6,392 bases of DNA from Deltaproteobacteria bacterium. GTDB taxonomy: Bacteria > Desulfobacterota > DSM-4660 > Desulfatiglandales > HGW-15. The notes beneath the pieces are model-generated. The model was not told where the DNA came from. It worked only from the letters and a program-made list of their open reading frames with translations, and did no database searches. The stretch lies in assembly GCA_016929815.1 (NCBI GenBank), contig JAFGIC010000049.1:1-6392 (forward strand), read 5' to 3'. A program made the translations under genes and the position numbers. Numbering within the stretch: the first letter of the stretch is position 1; each line of letters begins with the position of its first letter. Positions 1 to 6,373 of the stretch are shown piece by piece.

Positions 1-1012
1 GCTCCGGTCACAGCAGCAGCACCGGGGCCAGCGCCAGCAACGGGAACTCCGGCTGCAGCCCCAAGGTCTGCATCGGGAACGCCGGTGATACCAAGCCCTT
101 TAGAAACACCGGAAGCTACAGAGACCGCACCTTGAGCGGACGCCCTGCTACCTATGAATCTAGTAATGTAGCCGCCATAAGTTGTACACCCATCGCCTAC
201 GGCATATAACCCCGGCATTGTCTCGCCCTTGGTATCAAGCACCTCAAACTTGGTATTTACCGCTATCCCGTTTCTTCCTTTTGTGCATTGAGACCAGCGA
301 TGTCCAAAGATTGCGTAGAAAGGGGGCTTACGAATGGGGATTAAGGATTTTGCGTCTTTCCCGAAATCCAGATCCTTTCCATCATCGCAAAACTTGTTGT
401 ATCTCTCTATACTTGCAACAAATGTCTTGGGATCAACATCCATTTTCAAGGCTAATTCCGCCAGCGTTTCGGCCTTCTTTATATGGTTGCCGTGAGCCCC
501 TTCCTCGTCGATGGCCACCTCATAAGCGATATCTTCTTTCCATTTTTTATAAGTGGCAGTGATATCATCCTCATTCGTCAAACGTTCAGCAATCCTTGCG
601 CCCTGCATCTCAAGGATCTCGCTATCAACTACCTCATATGCTACTCCCTTTGGTTGCGACCCCAATGATGCACTACCATGACCCTGCCCACCGCTTTCAT
701 TATACCAACGCTCTCCATTAAGGTTGATAGATACTCCATTCATTCCCCCAATATTGCTTGAATAGGGATGACGCGCAAACCCGGTGGCAAAAAATCCACC
801 CGGCCAATCCGTACTCCTTTTAGTCTGATCAATAGAAGCACCGATCTCCTCCGCCATATCAATGCAATCACCCATTATAGTAGGGGGACATAAACAGAAT
901 ATCTCTTTATTGTTAAAATGTTCCGGCCAATACTTCTGGAGCTTTTCATAATTGGCACCAAAGCCTCCTGCTGCTATTATAGACGCCTTGCAGTTGACCA
1001 GCAGTTGCCCCC
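1..1012 (-). CDS. Same flavoprotein, C-terminal part in the shifted frame; incomplete at window edge
   Basis: One base out of phase with the upstream part, the minus strand stays open from about base 1010 to base 1 and gives roughly 336 residues continuing the FAD protein. It begins GQLLVNCKASIIAAGGFGAN, the conserved second FAD segment of fumarate-reductase-like flavoproteins. It continues with MGDCIDMAEEIGA, then GVSINLNGERWYNESGG, and ends the fold with PGLYAVGDG and TRFIGSRASAQGAV, the FAD-contacting C-terminal element. Compared by hand with flavocytochrome c fumarate reductase, the positions of the catalytic Arg402 and substrate-binding His504 are not conserved, while the Arg544 equivalent (TRFIG) is. 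The fold is followed by an Ala/Gly/Pro/Val-rich tail that runs off the window, so the natural end is not seen. The whole protein is at least about 633 residues. If this part were translated alone, the first in-frame ATG would be at 875 (CPPTIM), with no convincing ribosome binding site. Confidence 0.82.
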
Positions 1013-1900
1013 GTCCTTGGTATCTGCCAAAACGCCAGTGACCCTGCCCTTATCATCCGTAATAAACTTCCTTGCACGCGTCTCAGTAAGAACAGGAATC
1101 CCCTTCTTTTCACAGCATTCGACCATTTTATCAACAACATAGGATCCCATCTTGCCGGGGCCGATGGATTCGTCCAGTTTATCCTTATACTTCTCCTGAC
1201 GCTCGGGCATATATATTGCTACTGTATTGCCTCCTACCCTCTTCTCTTCACCGGGCTTATATATGCGAAAAAATCCTTCCGCGCCGCCCTTAGATACCAG
1301 CCAGTCGAAAAATTGTCCCGTGATATCGGGTGGATCATTAATAGTATATCCGGCCTCCTTGTGCCACTGTGAATCTATTATTGGCCCGCTTTCTCCCATA
1401 TCAGTGGCAAAAATGGTTGCCCCGCCGACCTTCTTCGCCTTTTCAAGAATGATCACCTTTTTGCCGGTTAAATCCGCCGCCTTAACAGCCGCAACCATGC
1501 CGGCTCCCCCGGCGCCCATCACCACTAAATCACAATCCATTACTTTTATTGCAGTATTTTTTTTCTCCTCATAATAAGGAGCCCCTATCTCTATCTCGGA
1601 GATGGCGGAAACAGGACATCCCCTGTAACAGGTGCCGCAACTCATACACTTCTTCTGATCTATTTCATTCCGGCAGTCTCCGAAACGAATGGCCTTTGCG
1701 GGACAAAATGTCCTGCAAACCTGGCAGCCTATGCACGTGCGATTGATGTAATAAATCTTGACCTTTGCAGCTACTTTTCTTTCAGCTCCCTGTGCATCCG
1801 GAACAGGATGCGCCAATTTCAATAGCAATGGAGATGCGATTGCCGCGGAACTCGCAAGCATGAACTTTCTTCTGGATAAATTTAAATTTGTCTCACTCAT
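977..1900 (-). CDS. Tat-exported ferredoxin/FAD oxidoreductase, N-terminal part (frameshifted)
   Basis: This is the first 307 codons, as read, of a periplasmic redox flavoprotein; the gene continues in another frame from about base 1010 down to base 1. Residues 9-14 (SRRKFM) followed by a hydrophobic Ala/Leu stretch form a twin-arginine signal. A two-[4Fe-4S] ferredoxin module follows: C56-x2-C59-x2-C62-x3-C66-P and C85-x2-C88-x2-C91-x3-C95-P. The FAD-binding Rossmann motif is G129-A-G-G-A-G134, with the ribose-binding acidic residue at E153 and a GGATIFA segment near 159-165, as in the fumarate reductase / 3-ketosteroid dehydrogenase superfamily. The start is supported by GGAGG five bases upstream (1906-1910). 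The gene lies 77 bases after the TonB receptor with no visible terminator, so co-transcription is likely. Electrons probably enter through the clusters rather than through haem or FMN. The true frame is lost after about residue 298; the last nine residues as read are out of frame. Substrate is unknown. Confidence 0.9.
   Translation of the reverse strand: MSETNLNLSRRKFMLASSAAIASPLLLKLAHPVPDAQGAERKVAAKVKIYYINRTCIGCQVCRTFCPAKAIRFGDCRNEIDQKKCMSCGTCYRGCPVSAISEIEIGAPYYEEKKNTAIKVMDCDLVVMGAGGAGMVAAVKAADLTGKKVIILEKAKKVGGATIFATDMGESGPIIDSQWHKEAGYTINDPPDITGQFFDWLVSKGGAEGFFRIYKPGEEKRVGGNTVAIYMPERQEKYKDKLDESIGPGKMGSYVVDKMVECCEKKGIPVLTETRARKFITDDKGRVTGVLADTKDGGNCWSTARRL
1008..1012 (-). other. Frameshift site in a five-G run of the flavoprotein gene
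   Basis: On the minus strand the coding sequence reads GAC GGG GGC AAC, and the frame ends at a stop at 977-979 after a non-homologous tail (NCWSTARRL). Adding one G gives GAC GGG GGG CAA CTG, which restores DGGQLLVNCKASIIAAGGFG and an open frame to the window edge. A one-base loss in a homopolymer is the simplest explanation: a sequencing or assembly error, or a real recent inactivating mutation. A programmed -1 slip is less likely because the preceding base is C, so the heptamer C-GGG-GGC is not a canonical slippery site. Confidence 0.85.
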
Positions 1901-1978
1901 AATATCCTCCGCAGCTTAATATTAAAAACACTAAGGGGAAAGACAACCTATCCGTCCTCCCCCGACACGATAGAATCC

Positions 1979-4279
1979 CTAGAACTGCATGGTTAAGATA
2001 GCGCCGTATGTACGGGGTGTTCCTATCATAAGGAAGTATTCGGATTCGCCTTCTCCTATAAGGTTCCGTTTCACCGCATAATTCTCCATGTTTTTCACAT
2101 AGCCGGTAAGTGTCCATTTGTCACTAGGAGATGCGTATATCATCGAAAAATTGCTTATATGGTACGGCTCCTGTCGTCTCTGCGGGTCTTCCCGTTCGTG
2201 ATAGGTAACCACGTATGAGGACTGAAAACGGGTATCCAAACGTGGTGTAAGGGTTGCGCCATTCCACAGTGAAAAATTGTGGCTGTAAGATGCGGTCAGG
2301 TTCCATTTCGGTGACAGGATGCTCGGTTTGCCGTCATATAAAAAATCCTCATAGACCATGTCATATACATAATCAAAGAGAAGGTTCGTCCATTCCGTAT
2401 GCATATATGAAACCGAAAAATCCAGCCTGTCCTTGCCGGTCGCAATCCAGCTTGTCATTATATCGATTCCCGAGGACATAAAATCGCCCCAGGTAGTCTG
2501 AGTCGGATCCTGAAGCACCACGCTGACATGGGTGATTCTGCCGTCCCTGTTAATATCCAGGCCGGGGGTGCCATCTCCCGCAGTAAGCCCTGCCTCGATA
2601 AATCTTGGATCATCTTCATATAAATTTGTAAAGACCCTTGCACCGCCCTCTGCCACCTTATTTTTGTACTTGTAATAGTATGCAGAGGCGTTCACCTGAA
2701 ATTTGTTGCCGAAGAACCTGTTTTTTGAACCTATTGTGTATGCCGTCATCTCTTCTGGAGGCGGTGATTCTCCGGTAGTGGTTTCACGCGCCATAGCCTG
2801 CATGCGGTAGCTGTTTGAGATATCCGCGTAAAGCATGGAATCTGTATTTACATCATATTCCACGCCTAATTTATAATTCATGCTATTGTATTCCTGCTGC
2901 CAATACTCCGTATAGTCAAGCGTCCCATCGGGATTGTTCGTATATGTGCCGCTGCGTTCCAGTTCCACAAAGCCTTCACGGGCAGGCCTGGGAAGCTGGT
3001 TATAGTCATATTGAAAGAATGACATGGTATCCCAGCTCTTTCGGCCTCCTGCTGTTACACGGAAGGCATCGGTAACGGGATAGGTTATATTGCCGTAAAA
3101 GGCATGTGATTTTTGTCTTACTTCTACAGTGCTGCCTTCAATACTGTCCACAACAGTGCGATAATTGCCTTCATTCGCCTTGTTGTAATTGGCGCCGGCG
3201 ATCCATTTGATAAAGAAATCCGTGGGTGAGACCATGCGTGCATCCGCCCCTTTTTCCCACATCTCTCTCTCGGTTAATGTGGTAGTGCTGTCTCCGGTTC
3301 TCTGATTCGTCATTGTCTCTGAATCGGAAGATTCGGTAGTGGAATAGGCCGGTATAACTGTAAGGGTCCCAATTACGGAATCCCAGTTCAAATTTATATT
3401 ACCGGCCTTTCTGGTTTCCTCACGGGGATCCATCAGCATGGTATCAGCCGCCGTCCATGGATCATCCACATCATCCTGATCCACAAAACCTTCCACCCTG
3501 GCGAATCCATGGCCGCCGTTAAATGAATACTCTCCGGTCAATGTAAAAGAAAGTCTCTCATTAAGCTTGAACAATGCCTTGAGGCGGGCGGACTTTTTGT
3601 CCTCGTCATCTGCTCCGTTGGAGATATACCCTTCATGTTCAGCTTTTGAAAAGGCCGCCCGCAGGGCCACTTTTTCGTTTATAGGGGTGTTTACACTGCC
3701 TTCCAGATGCAGATAGTTATAATTACCGTATTCTACTGTTCCTGATGCCTCGAATTTATCGGTTTTTGGAGCTGCCGTTATCACATTAATAATGCCTCCC
3801 GGCGATGTATTGGCATACATGGTGCTCTGAGGGCCAAACAGGACCTCCATGCGCTCAATATCATAAAGCCCCTGGCCCTGATCGCTCCTTGAACTGTAAA
3901 CTCCATCCGTACTGATGGCCACGGTCGGAGTAGATACGTGCATGTTGTCGCCCCATGCGTCGTCATTATCTGAAATGCCTCGTAGTGAGACCCTTAACCC
4001 GTCTGCGGCCTTTTCGATAGACGCGCTTCCGATAAATGAAAGGATTTCATCAATATTCCTCTGGCCGAGTTCCTTCATCTTGTCTCCTGAGATAACCTCC
4101 ATTGTAACAGGAACTTTCTGCACGTTTTCCTTGCGCTTCTGTGCCGTAACCGTGATCTCTTCAAGAGTGAATTCTTCCTTCTCATCCTCCTGGGCGGCTG
4201 CCCATGAAAGATCACCAAGGGTAAGCCCGAGACCCAGCATTGCTGCGAGAATACACATAAAGCCTTTTTTAATTTCCAT
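1979..4279 (-). CDS. TonB-dependent outer-membrane receptor
   Basis: This complete 766-residue protein is a ligand-gated outer-membrane porin that uses TonB/ExbBD energy to bring a scarce ligand into the periplasm. Residues 1-29 form a Sec signal peptide likely cleaved after AAA (AAA|QEDEK). A TonB-box-like segment EEITVTA lies at 40-46. The plug domain covers about 50-172 and shows VSLRGISDN, ERMEVLFGPQSTMYANTSPGG and INVITAAPK. A 22-stranded barrel follows, ending with PRTYGAILTMQF and a terminal Phe as expected for BAM recognition. Length is normal for the family. An EF-hand-like loop, D575-x-N-x-D-G-x-I, sits in a probable surface loop. The start is fixed by AAAGGAGG (4286-4293), six bases from the ATG. 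The overall plug style resembles receptors for organic molecules or siderophores in Proteobacteria, but the ligand cannot be read from sequence. It is the first gene of a likely two-gene unit with the Fe-S flavoprotein. Confidence 0.95.
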   Translation of the reverse strand: MEIKKGFMCILAAMLGLGLTLGDLSWAAAQEDEKEEFTLEEITVTAQKRKENVQKVPVTMEVISGDKMKELGQRNIDEILSFIGSASIEKAADGLRVSLRGISDNDDAWGDNMHVSTPTVAISTDGVYSSRSDQGQGLYDIERMEVLFGPQSTMYANTSPGGIINVITAAPKTDKFEASGTVEYGNYNYLHLEGSVNTPINEKVALRAAFSKAEHEGYISNGADDEDKKSARLKALFKLNERLSFTLTGEYSFNGGHGFARVEGFVDQDDVDDPWTAADTMLMDPREETRKAGNINLNWDSVIGTLTVIPAYSTTESSDSETMTNQRTGDSTTTLTEREMWEKGADARMVSPTDFFIKWIAGANYNKANEGNYRTVVDSIEGSTVEVRQKSHAFYGNITYPVTDAFRVTAGGRKSWDTMSFFQYDYNQLPRPAREGFVELERSGTYTNNPDGTLDYTEYWQQEYNSMNYKLGVEYDVNTDSMLYADISNSYRMQAMARETTTGESPPPEEMTAYTIGSKNRFFGNKFQVNASAYYYKYKNKVAEGGARVFTNLYEDDPRFIEAGLTAGDGTPGLDINRDGRITHVSVVLQDPTQTTWGDFMSSGIDIMTSWIATGKDRLDFSVSYMHTEWTNLLFDYVYDMVYEDFLYDGKPSILSPKWNLTASYSHNFSLWNGATLTPRLDTRFQSSYVVTYHEREDPQRRQEPYHISNFSMIYASPSDKWTLTGYVKNMENYAVKRNLIGEGESEYFLMIGTPRTYGAILTMQF
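2531..2557 (-). other. EF-hand-like calcium-binding loop encoded in the receptor barrel
   Basis: Residues 575-583 of the receptor read DINRDGRIT, matching the D-x-N-x-D-G-x-I core of EF-hand and dockerin calcium loops. It lies in a Gly/Asp-rich stretch (TAGDGTPGLDINRDGRITH) between predicted beta-strands, consistent with an extracellular loop. The motif is seen directly; calcium binding and surface position are inferred. Confidence 0.45.
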
Positions 4280-4295
4280 TTCTATCCTCCTTTAG

Positions 4296-4541
4296 ATTGT
4301 TATTGTCTTTCACAAAACCTAGCCCCTTTAATTTGCAATAACAGTTTTGTCATTCGCTCATATCTCATCTTTTTGGGATACCCCCAACAATATGAAGGTT
4401 TGGATATCATTTAATCTACACTAGAAAAAATGTTTTGGATCGGTCATTAAGTTAATTGATCAGCTTTGATAACAATAAAATATTTTTTTTAACTAAAAGA
4501 TGATTAAAAAATTAATACTTGGTAATTATTGTGGAGGGAAA
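4296..4541. other. A+T-rich region upstream of the receptor gene, with small dyads
   Basis: About 245 bases ahead of the receptor's ribosome binding site hold no large gene. Visible features are an inverted repeat TTGGG-ATACC-CCCAA (4373-4387), the 11-base palindrome ATTAAGTTAAT (4446-4456), two TTGAT motifs one helical turn apart (4456-4460 and 4466-4470) and a long A/T run (4471-4515). The receptor's promoter should lie here, but I find no hexamer pair good enough to name. No riboswitch signature was recognised. Confidence 0.4.
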
Positions 4542-4579
4542 ATGAGTATAGACGTAAACTTCTTTTTTATGAGTATAGA
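4542..4579 (+). repeat. Direct repeat ATGAGTATAGA, two copies 27 bases apart
   Basis: ATGAGTATAGA occurs at 4542-4552 and again at 4569-4579. The 27-base period keeps the reading frame of the small plus-strand ORF, so the predicted peptide contains MSID twice (residues 1-4 and 10-13). Only two copies are present. Confidence 0.7.
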
Positions 4580-4628
4580 TAAGATGGATAAAAGACCACC
4601 GAATAAGAGGAGGGAGTTGTATAATTGA
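4542..4628 (+). CDS. Possible 28-residue small protein (MSIDVNFFF...), plus strand
   Basis: An ATG at 4542 is preceded by GGAGGG (4533-4538) at short spacing and opens a 28-codon frame ending in TGA (4626-4628). The product is highly charged at its C-terminus (DKMDKRPPNKRRELYN) and resembles no family I know. It lies antisense to the direction of the large genes, alone in an intergenic region, and a hairpin that could terminate plus-strand transcripts follows at 4681-4697. I see no convincing promoter upstream, only A+T-rich DNA. An 11-base direct repeat lies inside it. It could be a small regulatory peptide, part of an untranslated small RNA, or chance. Confidence 0.28.
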   Translation: MSIDVNFFFMSIDKMDKRPPNKRRELYN

Positions 4629-4654
4629 AGTGCACCGTAGGCATAATTCCATAA

Positions 4655-4674
4655 GCTGCATATATTTATACAGC
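4655..4674. repeat. 20-base near-perfect palindrome GCTGCATATATTTATACAGC
   Basis: The outer four bases of each arm (GCTG/CAGC) pair perfectly, followed by one G:T-type wobble and three A:T pairs around a four-base centre. It sits between the possible small ORF and the terminator hairpin. It could be a protein-binding operator or an RNA hairpin; nothing in the sequence decides between them. Confidence 0.5.
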
Positions 4675-4679
4675 AATAA

Positions 4680-4712
4680 GAAAGGCATCGCCTTTTTCCG
4701 GCCATGCCTTTC
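4680..4712 (-). terminator. Rho-independent-type hairpin after the beta-helix gene, possibly bidirectional
   Basis: GAAAGGCAT (4680-4688) pairs perfectly with ATGCCTTTC (4704-4712). One mismatch and three more G:C pairs (4690-4692 with 4700-4702) close a seven-base loop. On the minus strand it is followed by TTATTG, a weak U-tract, and it lies about 105 bases beyond the stop of the beta-helix gene. A nested alternative, AAAGGC-ATC-GCCTTT (4681-4695) followed by two further T (4696-4697), would also work as a plus-strand terminator, so the element may serve both directions. Confidence 0.6.
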
Positions 4713-4817
4713 AGTAAAATATTATTGATTCATATTTAACTTTCTACTGAGACCAGGGATACGTTTTTATTCATATATAGGTAAACATACATTTCATGCA
4801 TTCAAATCCGGTTTATC
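4713..4817. other. A+T-rich 3' untranslated spacer of the beta-helix gene
   Basis: This stretch lies between the stop codon of the beta-helix lipoprotein gene and its terminator hairpin. I see no open frame with a ribosome binding site on either strand. Confidence 0.4.
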
Positions 4818-6287
4818 TTAAGACTCTCTTAGGATCAGAGCGCCACCGCATACCAGTATATAGGTTCCACTTTCGTCGGCGACAGCGTTAATTGTAACGC
4901 CTTTGGGAGCATCGATTTGTGCAACATCCACACTACCCAGGATTGCAACCTGGGAATCCGCGGTTGCAATCCACCTGCTGGCGCCATCAATTGTAATATA
5001 GGCGTTTTTGACCGCTCCCTTCAAAATCGCGGACTCAAGAGAGATCGACATAATCCTGGCCGGATCTTCATGGATAATATCGCCAACCGCATCCATATCC
5101 TTAAACGTTGCATGGATGCCGTAAACATCCCCTTCAACCCTGGTTGCATTGGGATCAGGATTCACGATGGATTTGACCAGGATGCCGGATTCGGCGGCTA
5201 TCTTTACGTCATCAAATTTTATGATCGCATTATGACTTTTTACAATAACCGCGGGACTTTTACATGCTATTTCACCACCCGTGACTCTCAGTGTCCCGAC
5301 CTCGGTGTGCGAGCCCGTAACACAGTGCATCATGGCAAAGTAAGTGCCGCAATTCGCCTTTGTCTCTCTAAAGGTCGCGTCGGCTTCGCCCGCTATGATT
5401 ACCGCCATAGATGCAACATCAAATTCGCAATTATTGAAGATATCATGACAGAACCAGTCCGCATAGGCCCCATAGCCGCTCTTGACGGTCTTAATCTTGC
5501 AGTTGTTCGCTTCCTGATAAACAAACTGACCCGACTGGTCGGTTGAACATGCGCCCCATCCATCGGCAATGATGGTGCTGTTATAGAAGTAGATGTATGA
5601 ATTGCTCGTTGTTTCGGTGGTACGGGAGTTGCCTCTGATCTCCAAATATTGAGAATTGTCAATGGGATTGGGGGTCTCCGCTAATGGATCAAAAGGAGAG
5701 CCATGACCGACAAGCGTGGAATTATACACCTTCAAGGTGCTGGACCTTTTACAGGAGACAGCGTTTCTTTGTCCGCTGCAGGTAATATTTGAATTCCTTA
5801 TAATAAGCGTGGCGTGGTCTTCGACCGCCGCGCCTGTTCCCATGCCGGTTCCGTCTCCTGAAAGCTCAATATTGGCATCTGAAAGGGTATATTCGGAACC
5901 AATGCCTTTTACAACAAGGCCTCCGACGTAACCTTCCCCGACTATCTCGACACCCAATGCATAAGTATCTGATATTTCTCCGGCGGTCACGATGTCTTTC
6001 TTGGATTCCTCCGCTAAATATTTTCCGTTGTTTATACAGATTGCCGGGATCGACTGGATCTTTTTCGGTTTCTGTCCCGTATCAGCAGGACGATTATCGG
6101 TCCATTTTGCATTTATTTCTCCACCAGTCAATATCTTCAACTGTGGACGTTCGAAGTTTACATCCGTGCCCTTGATTGTCTTTCCTGAAATGTCTTTATT
6201 CGCATTACATGACACAAATGGCATCACAAGCATTGTTACAATGAATATAGCTGCTAAAGTCTTAAAAAATCTTATATTCACAGTCAT
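4818..6287 (-). CDS. Probable lipoprotein with right-handed beta-helix (pectin-lyase-like) fold
   Basis: The 489-residue product has a positively charged N-terminus, a hydrophobic stretch (residues 11-25) and PFVSC with C27 as a plausible lipidation site. The lipobox is imperfect because position -3 is Phe. From about residue 105 onward it is built of short irregular repeats of beta-strand and turn, such as ATLIIRNSNITC, STLKVYNSTLVG, SYIYFYNSTIIA and AIIKFDDVKIAA. These are typical rungs of parallel beta-helix proteins with Asn and small residues in turns. No catalytic Asp triad of polysaccharide lyases or hydrolases is obvious, so binding or a structural surface role is more likely than an enzyme. 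It holds 12 cysteines (27, 84, 170, 179, 247, 263, 280, 287, 313, 322, 342, 480), high for an exported protein. The start is set by AAGGAGG (6294-6300), six bases from the ATG. A hairpin about 105 bases past its stop suggests it is transcribed separately from the receptor gene. The specific function is not recognised. Confidence 0.85.
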   Translation of the reverse strand: MTVNIRFFKTLAAIFIVTMLVMPFVSCNANKDISGKTIKGTDVNFERPQLKILTGGEINAKWTDNRPADTGQKPKKIQSIPAICINNGKYLAEESKKDIVTAGEISDTYALGVEIVGEGYVGGLVVKGIGSEYTLSDANIELSGDGTGMGTGAAVEDHATLIIRNSNITCSGQRNAVSCKRSSTLKVYNSTLVGHGSPFDPLAETPNPIDNSQYLEIRGNSRTTETTSNSYIYFYNSTIIADGWGACSTDQSGQFVYQEANNCKIKTVKSGYGAYADWFCHDIFNNCEFDVASMAVIIAGEADATFRETKANCGTYFAMMHCVTGSHTEVGTLRVTGGEIACKSPAVIVKSHNAIIKFDDVKIAAESGILVKSIVNPDPNATRVEGDVYGIHATFKDMDAVGDIIHEDPARIMSISLESAILKGAVKNAYITIDGASRWIATADSQVAILGSVDVAQIDAPKGVTINAVADESGTYILVCGGALILRES

Positions 6288-6329
6288 TGATTTCCTCCTT
6301 CAAATATAAGCCCTTGGACGTTTTTGGAT

Positions 6330-6335
6330 ATTATA
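6330..6335 (-). promoter_or_regulatory. Candidate -10 box (TATAAT) for the beta-helix lipoprotein gene
   Basis: The minus strand reads a perfect TATAAT here, 42 bases ahead of the ATG. No good -35 hexamer is found 16-18 bases further upstream; that position falls in the loop of the 6340-6373 hairpin. An activator-dependent promoter or coincidence are both possible. Confidence 0.25.
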
Positions 6336-6339
6336 AAAC

Positions 6340-6373
6340 AGCCCCCAGCAGAACGGTTGATTTGATGGGGGCT
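6340..6373 (-). terminator. G+C-rich hairpin, likely terminator of an upstream gene
   Basis: AGCCCCCA (6340-6347) pairs perfectly with TGGGGGCT (6366-6373) around an 18-base loop. On the minus strand the stem is followed by GTTTTATAAT, a short T-rich tract, and a TAA lies directly before it in one frame. That arrangement would suit the end of a gene lying mostly outside the window. Alternatively it is a leader hairpin of the beta-helix gene. The long loop lowers confidence. Confidence 0.4.

Noticed and set aside
182..562. 126-codon plus-strand open frame near the window start
   Set aside because: It overlaps the C-terminal half of the flavoprotein on the opposite strand, which carries conserved FAD motifs throughout.
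1005..1013. Programmed -1 ribosomal frameshift
   Set aside because: The heptamer C-GGG-GGC does not allow good re-pairing in the P site, and I see no strong stimulatory hairpin just downstream; an indel in a homopolymer is simpler.
946..1140. 64-codon minus-strand frame overlapping the frameshift
   Set aside because: It is the third frame of the flavoprotein gene and has no family motifs; neither half of the real protein uses it.
1901..1978. Terminator or promoter between receptor and flavoprotein
   Set aside because: No stem with a T-run and no good -35/-10 pair is visible; only the flavoprotein's GGAGG site stands out.
3915..4295. 126-codon plus-strand open frame over the receptor's N-terminal region
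   Set aside because: It is antisense to the signal peptide and plug domain of a clear TonB receptor; the openness reflects codon composition of the real gene.
4917..5546. 209-codon plus-strand open frame inside the beta-helix gene
   Set aside because: It is antisense to a gene with signal sequence, ribosome binding site and clear beta-helix repeats; its product has no recognisable domain and it lacks a good ribosome binding site.
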